55,612 nt of DNA from Mnemiopsis leidyi (lineage: Eukaryota > Ctenophora > Tentaculata > Lobata > Bolinopsidae), in the NCBI GenBank assembly GCA_000226015.1, contig JH157196.1, positions 77,607 to 133,218 on the forward strand, given 5' to 3'. Positions 33,992 through 45,892 of the stretch are shown piece after piece. Below the pieces are notes generated by a model. The model was not told the DNA's origin. It made no database searches and worked only from the letters and a program-made list of their open reading frames with translations. Every line of letters starts with the position of its first letter. Position 1 is the first letter of the stretch. The translations under genes were made by a program, and so were the position numbers.

Positions 33992-36062
33992 ATGAGACAA
34001 TCCTCTCTATCTTCCCTCTTCCCTGGTATCTCGTCCTCCTCTCCCAAAAGAAGAAAGTCCTCCACCCACAAGACCGCTCTGAAAGATGTTACCAACATCT
34101 CCACCTTCATCGTTGTCCCTGAATCTAAGTCCTGGGAACCGACCTCCAAACGACGTCGTTTCAACTCCTACACTTCCACGGACAGTGAGAATGAGTCATG
34201 TACCTCACCTACCAGCACATCCGATATGGACATTGACGACTCTTCTAACTTTTCTGACATGAGCATAGATCTAGTCACTGAGGAGCCGACGATCAAGAAT
34301 ATCGATGAAGGAGCAAGTTTAGAGGAAAGTCCGGAGTACGCTGATGAAATCGATAATTATCATCGTAAACTGGAGGTAGGTATTCGGACGTTTTTTATCA
34401 TTCGGTATTAACATTTTATCTTTTATGACAGTGCTAGGTAAAAGTCTTACTTAAATGTTATAGTTTTTATGAAAGAGCGCAAAGAAATAAGTATAAAACA
34501 TTTCATAGTAAAAGATGCACTCACTAAAAATTGATTTCAGGAAAAGTACAAGCCTAAACCTGGGTACATGAACAAGCAACGTTACATTAACTCCGCCAAC
34601 AGATCTACCGTCATTGACTGGATGTTCGAGGTACTGGTCAAGTTGCACATCAGAGTCCGAAAGTTTGACAAAAAGTTTTTCCTAATAATATAATTTAGAA
34701 CGGGGTGCCATCTCCACATCAATAGACATTGAAAATTTTCTTTTAATCTCACATGGCCAAAGTTATAAGCTGATTTATCGATTATTTCAGATTTGTGACG
34801 AATTCCACCTCTCCCAAAAGACATTCCAGCTGGCTGTCTCCTACGTAGACCGGTTCCTTTCCAAGATGTCGATGCCAAGACAAAACCTCCAACTTCTGGG
34901 AACTACCGCTCTCTTTATCGCTTGTAAGGTGGAAGATCAGGCGGCAGCTGCCTGTTCCAGATTGGCAGCTAGCTTTGTGTGGATGACAGAGAATACGTAT
35001 ACAGTGAAACAGGTACGTTTTATATAACTTATATTCTTCCAGGTGTTCTTCTGTGTATTCTTCCACTTGTTTCAATATCGTTTTAAGCTAGATATAGACC
35101 AGTTATAGTAAGGCTACTTATAGATGAGTGTTACCGTTATTGTCCACTAAGCTTTAACCCCACAGCTACTGAAGATGGAAGTTCTAATCCTGGACAAACT
35201 CGGATACGAGATTAACTCTCCCACTACCCGCTGTTATCAAGACAGGTTTCTCAGAGCTTCTGGTGACGACATTTTCGTGCGACACTTTACTGAGGTGAGT
35301 TTTGTCAAACACAAAGAAATAGTTCTTAAGCTGATTTCTCTTATAGTTTGTCGAACACAAGGGAATAAGGTTTTATCATCATATGAACTTGATTGAAATA
35401 ATACTCATTAGAAAGTAGTATACTTTTCAATCTATACATTTCAAATCACTATCGCGTTTATATAACCAGACATTATTTTCAGTATCTGTGTAACCGATCT
35501 CTGATCGCCGGAGACAAGTTTCTGAACTACAAACCCTCTCACGTGACCGCTGCTGCTATCGGTCTGTCACGTGCTCTCCAGCGACCCTCCGAACCCGTTT
35601 GGGTAAGTCTCAACATGAAATTAACTTTTTTGATAACCGTTTGGATCAATATGCTTTTCTAGAATCATTGGAATCCTACATTTCGCTCGAACTAAAATTT
35701 AACGGACTATTTACTTCAGACCCCGACCCTGTCTCACTACACGAAATACACCTACCCCGAGATCAAGGAATGTATGTCCGATCTCCTCCAACTCTACAAG
35801 TGTGACTTCAACTCTGAAACTCGGCGGTTTGGTGCTGTCTGGAACAAATACAACCTCCCTCGGTAAGCGATAGATTCATGCCGGTCATGGAATTTATGGA
35901 ATTTGGTTAACTTTACGCACTAAAAAACTTATTCTATGAGTAGGAACTTTTATCAAGCGTTAGAAGTTATATTGCTTTTTGATTGACTGACGGAAGTTAA
36001 TTTTCAGATACTTGTTTGCATTGGAGAAGAAACCCATCGACGCAGTACCCGCACATCAATGA
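33992..36062 (+). CDS. Cyclin A-like mitotic cyclin, gene 2
   Basis: Paralogue of gene 1, 380 residues. Exons: 33992-34375 (exon begins 33920), 34541-34630, 34791-35012, 35166-35294, 35483-35602, 35720-35862, 36008-36062. Coding exon lengths from the second onward are identical to gene 1 (90, 222, 129, 120, 143, 55). The N-terminus is unrelated except for DDSSNFSDMSIDL onward. It carries KTALKDVTN (27-35) where a destruction box would have Arg. NRSTV again replaces MRAIL (148-152). The CDK contacts Lys204 and Glu237 remain, while the residues after CKVE differ (DQAAAACS against EIEVPAGS). An in-frame stop upstream of ATG 33992 fixes the start. AATAAA at 36694-36699 is a candidate polyadenylation signal. 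Confidence 0.88.
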
Positions 36063-36169
36063 AGATTCTCAACAAAAATCCCATCAAAAAAGTTTCTTGT
36101 CAGTGTTCCAGTTCCCGTCCCACATTTGGCTGTCAATTAGCTAATTGTTTAATTACCGGCTAATTGGCA
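36063..36169 (+). promoter_or_regulatory. Conserved 3' UTR block with hairpin, cyclin gene 2
   Basis: Counterpart of 8419-8525, with only a few differences over 107 bases. TGTCAATTAGC (36131-36141) pairs with GCTAATTGGCA (36159-36169). Sequence identity ends one base after the stem, which makes the hairpin the boundary of the conserved block. Confidence 0.6.
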
Positions 36170-37314
36170 CGATGACTTCCTAACTATTTTCATAATTGAT
36201 GCTGATAGAATTTTCTGTTGCTGTTGAAACCCAAAGTTAAATGACATTCTTATCATAAAACTGGTTAATGGTTATTTCAGTGTTTGTATTTTGTGCGTTT
36301 TTGTACGTTTGTTTAATGTGTTTTGACATTGTTTGTTATGATGTAATTGATTGTTATTGAATTTGATTTTCCAGACGAAACATTTAGTTTAAAAGTTTAT
36401 ATGTTGACTTGACTGTAATTGAATTTGTAACCTGTGAAATTATTATTTTTCTAATAGTATTTAAATCGTTTATTTTGTGTAAATGCTAGCTTTAAATTTA
36501 TTTTCTGTAGAGCCCTAGACCAGCCAGCCGCCCTGACATACCTCTGGTATAAAATATAGATCTTCTGCCCACCCTATAAGTATAACTTTCTCTATCAGAG
36601 AAGGGTGTTCTATCCTTTTTCTTATTTCTTACTTGATAGCGGCCTCCCAACAACATGTCCTTTCGTAATGTTCGAAAACAGATTTTTTCCATCAATAAAA
36701 AGATGATTTAACTTGTAAAATACAGCAGGTGGTTGACATCCCCCGTAAATAACATAGTCCAACAGATGTTTTGTTGCTATCACCGCTCAGCGCCCCTGCC
36801 GGACAATTATGAGATTCTGGGACTTCTTCACCAGAATGTCATATAGAGCTTTCAACGCAGTTTGATTTTTCTTTCAGAATACAGAATTGGCAGTACTAGA
36901 GCTAGAAACTGGCGAAGAATCTTAATTATATTGGTTGTGTCCCACCTGGCCGGGCTCGGGAACTATAATTAGAAAATTGTCGGTCAAACTTGGCAGTTCT
37001 ATTTTCTCTCGACTAGAAAGCAGACTTTATTTTGCTTATTTACTGGAGTAAAGTTCAGTCTCAGTCGCATATTGGTACCAGTACATAAGTTTTGTGTTTC
37101 TTTGACATAAGAGTTACTTACTTCGTTGACATAAAATAGTTAACAAAGTTATAAACGGGTACAAAGTCAAGTTTGAAAACGAGATTCCGCCATGTGCGCC
37201 TACTTTAGGAGCTGTAAGGAAAACTTATTGTCGTTTATACTAAGCACTGTTCTTTTACAAAGTTATGTAGACAGTTAAAGCTATTTTTGATGCAGACAAC
37301 AAAGAAGAGAAAAG

Positions 37315-38603
37315 ATGCAGTACTGTTCTCTTCTTTTTCTTCTCCTTTCCAGTTCGTCAACACCTTCTGTAAAAGGTACAGCCAGTAGTTTACTTGCAAA
37401 GCCTTTCATGCTTTTAAAAAGATTTGCAACCATATCCATCTCTATTTGGTACTAATTCATGGAACGCAAAATATCGCCAATATACAGAACGGCATTTCTG
37501 TGGAAGTTTCTACTAATAATCTAAATCACCCGTTAGCGTTGCTCGATATTTATTGGACGTACCTAACTTTTATTGGTTAACCGCTGTTACAAGATTTGAA
37601 AAATTTTTGACCCTTCCCCAGAAATGCCTTTCTCTAGAATAGACCCTGCCTCCGTTCCTGGAGGTCAATTTATCTCAAATGAACAAAGTAGGGGTAGTAA
37701 AAAAACAAAGTGAGGATCAATAAATATCAAGAAATGAGTTCTGATTTTTTAAATTTGCGACACGAATACTGTTCTTCAAGTGTTTTTCATTCAGGTTGGA
37801 CAGCGACTGGTTCGAGAAACAGGAACATTAACTTCGACATAGAGTCGACTCCCCTCCAAGTACAGACAGACTCTGCACCAGGTAGCGGAGATTTGATCTG
37901 GGTACGGTTTATTGAATCTGGTTGGCATCCTGGAGTGAAGATATTTCTCAACAATATGCCGAAATATAGTATCGGATTTTGCCCAGAGGTGGGGGACATT
38001 CAGTTTGCTCTGCCTGGAACAAAAAAGTACAGAATCTGGACGTTTAAAAAACAGAACAACAGACTAAAACTTCTTTGCAATGGTGTGGAGATATACAACT
38101 TTAACTTTGCTAACTCAGAAAACTCGGACTGTAGAAATCAGTGGTCCAGGAACTTCAATAAAATATCATTCCCAAGTAACGAAGAAACTGTCGACACAGC
38201 ATCCGACTTCTTCAGAAGATTCACAGACGGTATGTAGAGAACCTTCTTCTAAAAACCGGTAAACTTTTCTTTGCATTGCCTTGTGAGCATCCGTTAATTG
38301 TAGACAACTGGTTTAGTTAGTTGGTTTTCTGTATTGATACACAATATCTAGTAATTTTAAATTGTTATTTCAGTTTGTATTGAACTACCTGAAGACTGGA
38401 TTGGAGTGAAGACAGAGACAGAGTTTCCAGTAAATACTGGTACTACAATAACTGTGTCGTGTCAGGAAGGTTACATCAACACTGGCAGTGAGGTGGTCAC
38501 ATGTAACACATATATCTACCAAGATGTTAACTACAAGAAAAAACCACTGTGTTCCATTTTAAGTAAGAACTTCTTTCAAAAAGATGCAATTAAGGGGGGA
38601 TAA
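37315..38603 (+). CDS. Secreted protein A: leader, IWTF-type domain, sushi
   Basis: Exons 37315-37375, 37795-38229 and 38374-38562, the last possibly read through to a stop at 38603 (241 residues). ATG 37315 opens a hydrophobic leader, MQYCSLLFLLL, so the product is secreted. Residues about 21-166 form a beta-rich domain with KYRIWTFKKQNN, LLCNGVEIYNFNF and DTASDFFR. It resembles the farnesoic acid O-methyltransferase-like or concanavalin-type families, but no SAM-binding motif is visible, so a binding role is more likely than catalysis. The third exon is a sushi/CCP-type module beginning CIELPEDWIGV, with VSCQEGY and VTCNT. All junctions are phase 1. A donor-like AA|GTAAGA at 38562 leaves open a further, unseen exon. 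Confidence 0.68.
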
Positions 38604-39202
38604 TCTTTAGCTTTAGTCAGTCGTATCTTAGGAATGCGTTAAATGAAATACATATATCTTAATGTGTAGCATTGAAACCAATTTAACAGAAGGTGCCATC
38701 AAAATTATTCATTTGTCGATCGAACACTTATAATTTACAGAAGGCCATCTGCATGGTAGGTCATAGCGAATAAACTCGTCAGAACCAAAGGTAAGTATCA
38801 GAGAAGGTTTACGTAGTTTAATAGATCTAACAACTCAACAAGGTAGAATCTTTCTCACATAACTCAGATATGGAATATTGAACATTTTCTATATCGACAA
38901 AAGCAGGAACTATGATACCGTGTTCCTAATAAGCTACTACACGGTGTGTATGGGTTACTTTCCTGCAGTTACATTAGGTCGCGCACTGCGCTTGACAGCA
39001 ATAAGAGAAATATCTAAGTGCTATACTCATTTAAAAAGCAATCGACTAGAATGATGATCTCAGCTTCACATCTGTAGCTTTTTTTCCATGGTTGTATCTA
39101 ATAGGTGGCATTTTGTTAAAGGCACATTTCGGAGTTAACTTATACCAGTTCCCCTTGGCTGGTTTTGTTAGCTGTTCCACTGTCCGTGGTAGAAGTTTAT
39201 TA

Positions 39203-39300
39203 TTCATACACTCATCATATGAGCGGCTAGAAGACGACTAGCGGCGGCGATTATGATTTATACACTCATTATATGAGCGGCTAAAAGATGACTAGTGTTG
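39203..39300. repeat. Roughly 50-bp direct duplication
   Basis: Two copies of a block with ATACACTCAT, ATGAGCGGCTA and GACTAG stand side by side. They are imperfect and show no coding sense. They lie in the interval between gene A and the decayed sushi exon. Confidence 0.6.
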
Positions 39301-39382
39301 ACCGCAATTCAATTTTGGGATTTTATTAATTTTGACTAATCAAGGTAATGTTTGAAGGATGACCAACTTCAATTATGTTCAG

Positions 39383-39812
39383 TTTGTACTGAACTACCTA
39401 AAGACTGGATTGGAGTGAAGACAGAGACATATTTTCCAGTAGATACAACAATGACTGAGTCGTGTGAAGATTGGAGTGAAGAGAGAGACAGAGTTTCCAG
39501 TAGATACTGGTACAACAATAACTGTGTCGTGTGAAGATTGGAGTGAAGACAGAGACAGAGTTTCCAGTAGATACTGGTACAACAATAACTGTGTCGTGTG
39601 AAGATTGGAGTGAAGACAGAGACAGAGTTTCCAGTAGATACTGGTACAACAATAACTGTGTCGTGTGAAGATTGGAGTGAAGACAGAGACAGAGTTTCCA
39701 GTAGATACTGGTACAACAATAACTGTGTCGTGTGAAGATTGGAGTGAAGACAGAGACAGAGTTTCCAGTAGATACTGGTACAACAATAACTGTGTCGTGT
39801 CAGGAGGGTAAC
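39383..39812 (+). pseudogene. Decayed sushi exon expanded by 67-bp repeats
   Basis: After the acceptor-like ATGTTCAG, the frame opens as VCTELPKDWIGVKTETYFPV, a sushi exon like those of genes A and B. It then breaks into tandem copies of a 67-base piece of the same exon (AGATTGG starts at 39535, 39602 and 39669). Since 67 is not a multiple of three, each copy shifts frame and a TGA soon follows. About six copies are present. The minus strand happens to be open in all frames across the array, which produces misleading long frames there. It is best read as a pseudo-exon, probably from a lost neighbour of gene A. Confidence 0.75.
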
Positions 39813-39924
39813 AACACATGGAACACTTCTCTCTTGCAGAATCTTCAGTTCAATAATTTACCACTATTTTCAGTCTCTCTAAGTAAGAGTTAAGACGTTA
39901 TCGCGATTTTTTTGTACACATGCA

Positions 39925-40660
39925 CGAATAAACATGCAGGGCTACTTATTTACACGCTATCTTGGCAGTGTATATAACACGAATAAACATGCAGGGCTAC
40001 TTATTTACACGCTATCTTGGCAGTGTATATACTATATAACACGAATAAACATGCAGGGCTACTTATTTACACGCTATCTTGGCAGTGTATATAACACGAA
40101 TAAAAATGCAGGGCTACTTATTTACACGCTATCTTGGCAGTGTATATAACACGAATAAAAATGCAGGGCTACTTATTTACACGCTATATTGTGAGAGAGG
40201 AATGTCACTAAACGGCGCAGTACGATGTTTCGCGTTACTCAACCAAAAACAAATGGACATGAATAAATAATGTGAGAATGAGTTCCACAACTAAGCCAGT
40301 CCCAGCTCAGACACCCGAATATACGTCCTCGATACGTTAGTAGTGCATTGGAACCTGAAAAGTAAGCAATGAGTTCCAGGCGACCTAACATAGATATCGA
40401 ATCTTTACATAGAATAAGAGGACTATCAAATAAAATTCTTAGCCAGTCTAGGTCATTTTTTGCAGCGTTTTTACGTGAACTGTACGAAAAAACACTGCAC
40501 AGGACAGTAGATATCACAAAAAACGGATGTACTATAGGGACCATTATTGTTTTGATACTGGTAATATCTGACAACGTTTAACTCAAAATTTGAAAGTCTA
40601 ACTTTTAAAAGAGTCAAAAGTTGGTTCTGTTTTAAGCTACGTTTGAATCAGCAAGAAACT
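39925..40660. repeat. 55-bp satellite plus dispersed flank, copy 1
   Basis: Five copies of a 55-base unit (with GAATAAACATGCAGGGCTAC) run from about 39925 to 40180. They are followed by unique-looking sequence (AATGTCACTAAACGGCGC, GGGACCATT, TTTTAAGCTACGTTTG). Both parts recur at 45893-46320 behind gene C. The unit contains AATAAA, so it may derive from a gene 3' end. Confidence 0.8.
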
Positions 40661-41733
40661 TCAAAAGTGAGTGCCATCAAGGAACAGAAAAAAAATTGAG
40701 CTCATGACGTTTATCCTTATAAATCCAGAGGCCATAGGGAGTTTAACGCTTTATCTGATCATCCTAGCAATCCTAACTTATCTAAAGTCACGCTATCAGC
40801 TAAAAATAAATAGTTCAATGGGGCCTTCTCTAAGAGTCGCATATCGTGATATAAAACAAGGGGAAATTTTTTCGTTGATTGGACAAGGAAATCTATCTTA
40901 CTTGTTTTATATTACATATTACTAGCAAAGACGAACTTTTCTTTACCTGTTTCATTGCAAAGAACTCAAAGGTGCAACCAATGCGGCGCCCCCTCCGCAC
41001 ATTTTGCTTATCCTTGCCTACAAATTTCAAATATAGACAGTAGGTAGGTTCAGAAAACCAAAATATGTCCAAATAATTACAATTTAAAGCTAATCTGTTG
41101 CTTCCTTGGCCCAATAACCACCAAAAAATTTTTAGATTCCAACTCCCACAGGAAACCTTGGCTCCGGCCACGCCCATCTTTTGGCATCAATTTTAACAGG
41201 TAAAAATCACTAAATCTGCGATTTCGACGTTAAGGAGTTGATTTGACGTTCTGGAAGTGCTATACTCAAATATAAACGGTAGGAAAAGGTTAACTTTGGT
41301 CAAACTCCCAAGTCTCTATGATGTCAGGAAGTTCGGGAAACGGGAAAATGGGACGTGGCGACTACCGCACGCAGCTCGCGCCTCACCTGAAGGTTCTAGA
41401 GTGATGAGACTTTCACTAAAATTAACGTTATCGAAATTATGCTAATTATGACCTTCCACACCATCTTGCAATCAATCATAATCATGCCTGAACAGTAAAA
41501 CCCTAAGTACTTTTGATTTTAACCTTCCACCTGTTTACACTCTACCTAGCTGGTTACGTAATATTTAACCGAACCGGCTCTATCTACGTATCTAGGAGAC
41601 GCCAACAATATCATAACATTGGCAGAGGAATGAGGATCAAGTTTATTAAATCTGAAAGTTTGATGACTTCAAGAATTTCTTGCGGAAGATAATTGCTCTC
41701 GTGGGTGACCCGTGCAGCTACAGATACTAAGCT

Positions 41734-41810
41734 GTTGCTAGGCAACGTAAATTCTAAAACTTGCCATTGGATAATTATCTAGCTCTGGGAGGGGTGGTGG
41801 ATGTGCACGT
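41734..41810. promoter_or_regulatory. X-box, CCAAT and E-box upstream of gene C
   Basis: GTTGCTAGGCAAC (41734-41746) is an RFX X-box-type palindrome. CCATTGG (about 41763) and GTGCACGTGG (about 41801) follow. The group lies about 350-400 bp before the start codon of gene C at 42148, where a proximal regulatory region would be expected. No clear TATA box was seen between them. Confidence 0.45.
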
Positions 41811-42147
41811 GGATAAGAGCGTTAACAGCCTGAGAAAACTCAGAGCAGTCTAGTAGTCTAGTAGTGGACAACTCTGTTAGTCTGTTTGGTCACAGCAGTT
41901 TTATTTCGTGAGATAAATATGTTCAGCATGGACCAAAGTTTTGCAGATGATTTCGTCCGGACTTGCTTAATTCTGGACCATGTAGCTTTGATATAGCAAA
42001 GTTTCCCTATTTTGAGTGAATTTGTAGAAACAAAAACGTACACATTCAATCATTGATAAGCCCAAACTTCGCCTCGGTATTTCAGCTGAACTTATGATGT
42101 TTATTATCAGCGTTACCGAAAGGCAAAAGAAGAAAGACATAGATAAT

Positions 42148-45100
42148 ATGTTGCATCTTCTTTTTCTTATCCTTGTACAAGCTACAGGCTTCGTAACAGC
42201 CACAGGTAGGTGGATTTTGTTAGTTATATAACCATCAGTGTTTTTAATTTGATTTTTAATGCAGGACGTAGTTGATCTTTAATTTAATCTTTATTTTGAT
42301 TATAATTTGAGTACATATCATCTGCATCACAATGTTCGGTATCCCAGTATGACAAAGTAAAAACGGCTCAATGTGTCAAACAAAATTAAAGTAAAACTAG
42401 CATAATATGCAGCTGACGTTTCCACCCATCTTAGCCTTTAACTGAAAAGTAAGGTAAAATACTCTAGACTTTGTAGGGCTAGGGGCTATTGTAGTGTCCC
42501 AGTTACTGGACCCCAGCAATAACGTGTAGTACCCCAGTCCCCATTGGTGCAGTGTTCACAGTGGTTCTTAGGCTGAGAACCCCAGTGTTACCCTAGTAGT
42601 ACTTCTGTGGTACCCGAGTAGGTATCTAATGGTAGGTATATAATGGTACCCCAGTGTAGTGGTATTTCTGTAGTAGCCCAATGTTACCCAAATGGTACCC
42701 AACCCTGTACCTCATTAGTACCCCAGTGGTCACCCAGAACTCCAGTAGTTCCCAGATAAAGTGTCCCTGTACTCTAACAGTGTGTGATAACACTTGGTTC
42801 TTGCTCTCAATGTAAAATTTATCACTAGTAAATAAAACATAATTCAGGAGCAAGAGAGCGAGTTACGAATGAGATTGTACCGGTTAGTGCTGAACAATCC
42901 AGTACACTGGATGATAACACGGCGCAGTACGGTGCAGAACTTGCTTTTGACCTGGATCTAGCAACTTACTCTCAGACAACAGATGAATCAAGTTCAGGAG
43001 AAAAAACCTGGTTAAAGTTAAACCTTGGTTCCTTACACTGTGTTGAGAAAGTGATATTGTACAAGTCAGATAAAAGTATAGCTCGCTCCTGGACCTGCAC
43101 TCACAATCAGTGTACATGTGAGGGTACGTGGTGTAGCGACTTTACCCTGACAGTCAGTACTGAGACAGACCCAGATGTAGCTACATTGATGTGTCCAACT
43201 TTGCCTACCTGCAAATACCTGGACACTGTGAAGTATGAAAGGAATGACGGAGGTGAGATGGGTGTGTTCGAGATAGCGATAATCGGAATACCAGGTTAGA
43301 TTTTAGTTCTTTAGATGTGTTCACTGTCCACTAATCTGTAATTCACTTTATGATACTCACAAGAGTTGGACCTCAATACCTGTCGGCTGTCAACATGATA
43401 ATAACACGAATTTGAACTATAATATAATCATGCTAACCTACGTTAAATGTGACCAATCTGACAAAATCAATATTTCAGTAACAAGAGACAAGCTTATTGG
43501 AGAGATAACACCCATAAAAGTAGAACAATCCAACACATACGACGGCAATGAACCTTTGTACGCTGCTGGACGTGCTATAGACCAGAAATTTTATACCTGT
43601 GCTCGCACAAAGGAAGACTTAGAAGGAATAAGATGGATAAAAGTGACACTGGACAAGGTTCATTGTGTCACCAAAGTAATATGGTACCGAGCATACAAAC
43701 AAATTCACACTTGGACCTGCAACAAGGACAACTGTAGTAACTGTGAGGCTGAGGGTATGCAATCTCAATGTTCTTCCTTCACTCTGGAAGTCAGCACTGA
43801 GGGGGCAGTATCTGATCTCCCTTCTATCTCTGACTGTAGATACGGGGACACTGTAAAGTTGTGGAAAATGGATGGTTCAATGACAGTGGGCGAGTTAGTG
43901 ACAATTGGCAACAAAGGTATGTAGTTGCAGTCTGCAGAGAAATGCATGAATATACAAAGTCATATTATGTAATTCGAATCCACGCACCCCACAATTAGCA
44001 GGGAATCTATAAAAATCTAAATTCGATTTCAGCGACCAGAGACCGACAAGCAGGTGAGATAACACCAGTAAGAGCAGAACATTCCGCTACTTACAATAAC
44101 GATTATGTGAAATTTGGGGTTGGACATGCTGTAGACGGGGACCTGGAAACGTACTCAACTACAACAGCAGCATCAGATGGCAAGACGTGGCTAAAAGTGG
44201 TATTTGACCAGGTGCACTGTGTGCAAAAAGTATTGTGGTACTACGGAAACGCTAACCTGGGACTAACTTGGACTTGTAATGACAACAACTGTGGGACCTG
44301 TGTTGGGAACGCATGTAATGACTTTACCCTGACAGTCAGTACTGAGGGAGAGGTATCTCATCTGTCTGTTATCTCCGACTGTAGATACGGGGATATCGCG
44401 AAATTGGAGAGGATTAGTGGAGGCAGTACGTTCAGTGTTTACGAAATTGTTACAATCGGAGAACATGGTAGGACACATTTAATCTATAAAAGTCCCCACC
44501 ATCATATTTTGCGAAATCTTAAATTGTTGCACATTTAAATAAATCCCGCTTATGTTATCTGACGGCAACATGAAGTAGTCCGGGTAAATAGGATTGTTAC
44601 TATACATACATTGTATTCTGGTTAAGCAAATATTGAAAATACTCTATCTCAATATCTCTGTTGGATAAAGGCAAAAAACAAGTATGATTTAGAAAATATC
44701 AGTCCCCCGATAAGCCAATACGCAGACGAATATTTTGGAAATTTTTCAGAGGCAAGAGAGCGAGAAACGAATGAGGTTGTACCGGTTAGTGCTGAACAAT
44801 CCAGTACACTGGATGGTAACACGGTGCTGTACGGTGCAGAACTTGCTATCGACCTGGATTTAGGAACTTACTCTCAGACAAAAGATGAATCAAGTTCAGG
44901 AGGAAAAACCTGGTTAAAGTTAAACCTTGGTTCCGTACACTGTGTTGAGAAAGTGACAGTGTACAAGTCAGATAAGACTAAAGCTCGCTCCTGGACCTGC
45001 ACTCACAATCAGTGTACATGTGAGGGTACCGGGTGTAGCGACTTCACCCTGACAGTCAGTACTGAGGGAGCAGCACCTGATCTGTCTCCTTTCTTCGACT

Positions 45101-45833
45101 GTACTTCCTACGGAAACACAGTAAAGTATGAGAGGAATGATGGTAAACAGACGGGTGTGTACGAGATAGCTATAATCAGAAAACCAGGTACAATAAGTGT
45201 CTTTTTTACTGCTCAACCATTAGTGACCTTACGTAAAAAGTCGTCTGTGATAAAGAATTTCCAGTATCATCAAAAGGATCAGCTGATTATCATTGATGCT
45301 CAAATATCTTTTGGAGTTCAGCGAAGCTGCAAAGATTTATGTCTTATATTGATATTTCAGGAATAAGAGACAAATTTGCTGGTGAGATAATACCAGTCAG
45401 AGCAGAACATTCTGCGACACTTGATCGTGATGAGGTGAACAATGGTGTTAAGCATGCTATAGATATGAACTATAACACCCAGTCACATACAGGACCTGCA
45501 TCAGATGGCAAATGGTTGAAGATAACCCTAGACGGGGTACACTGTGTTAAGCAGGTGTGGATATACGGTAGTTCTAGCAATGATGGACCTTGGCAAACTT
45601 GGACCTGTTCCCAGAACAGCTGTAGCTGTAAGGGTAACAACTTCTGTAGCTCCTTTAAGGTGACAGTCAGTATTGAGGGAGCAGCATCTGGTCAGTCCCT
45701 TGACTCCGACTGTTCGTATGGGGACAGCGTGACATATAGCAGAACGAGTGGGAATAATATAGGGTTAACAGAAATAGTGATAATCGGCTATAAGATAGGT
45801 AAGTTAGTTAGAACCGATAATAATTTACCATAG
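42148..45833 (+). CDS. Secreted protein C: leader and five F5/8C-like domains
   Basis: Exons 42148-42205, 42848-43294, 43479-43916, 44033-44467, 44750-45187 and 45361-45798 (or on to the stop at 45833, giving 762 residues). ATG 42148 opens MLHLLFLILVQATG, a signal peptide. Each later exon holds one galactose-binding-like (discoidin/F5/8C) domain of about 145 residues, with the order VSAEQSS, AIDLDLGTYS, TWLKLNLGSVHCVEKV, FTLTVSTEG and YEIAIIG. Each has a four-cysteine loop (SWTC-x5-C-x-C-x4-C in domains 1 and 4, with wider spacing in 2, 3 and 5). Domains 1 and 4 are very alike, pointing to recent duplication. All splice junctions are phase 1. Such domains typically bind sugars or membranes outside the cell; F-type lectins are the nearest analogy. 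A strong donor AG|GTAAGT at 45798 means another exon is possible. Confidence 0.75.
42480..42770. repeat. Degenerate GTACCCCAGT-type repeat inside intron 1 of gene C
   Basis: Words such as GTACCCCAGT, GTCCCAGTTACTGG and GTACCCAACC recur irregularly for about 290 bases. Copies are too diverged for a fixed period. It lies between the leader exon and the first domain exon. Confidence 0.55.
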
Positions 45834-45892
45834 TTTAAAAGATCTACATCTGTACAATCTCCGAATGCAGGGCTTATGTTTTGCTGGCCTGG

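Noticed and set aside
39369..39819. Long minus-strand open frames (up to 141 codons) across the 67-bp repeats
   Set aside because: They arise because the repeated sushi fragment has no stops on its minus strand; the plus strand is recognisably an exon of the neighbouring genes, and there is no splice or promoter context on the minus strand.
43765..45216. Minus-strand frames opposite the F5/8C-like exons
   Set aside because: They are shadows of the plus-strand domain exons, which have leaders, domains and consistent splice phases.
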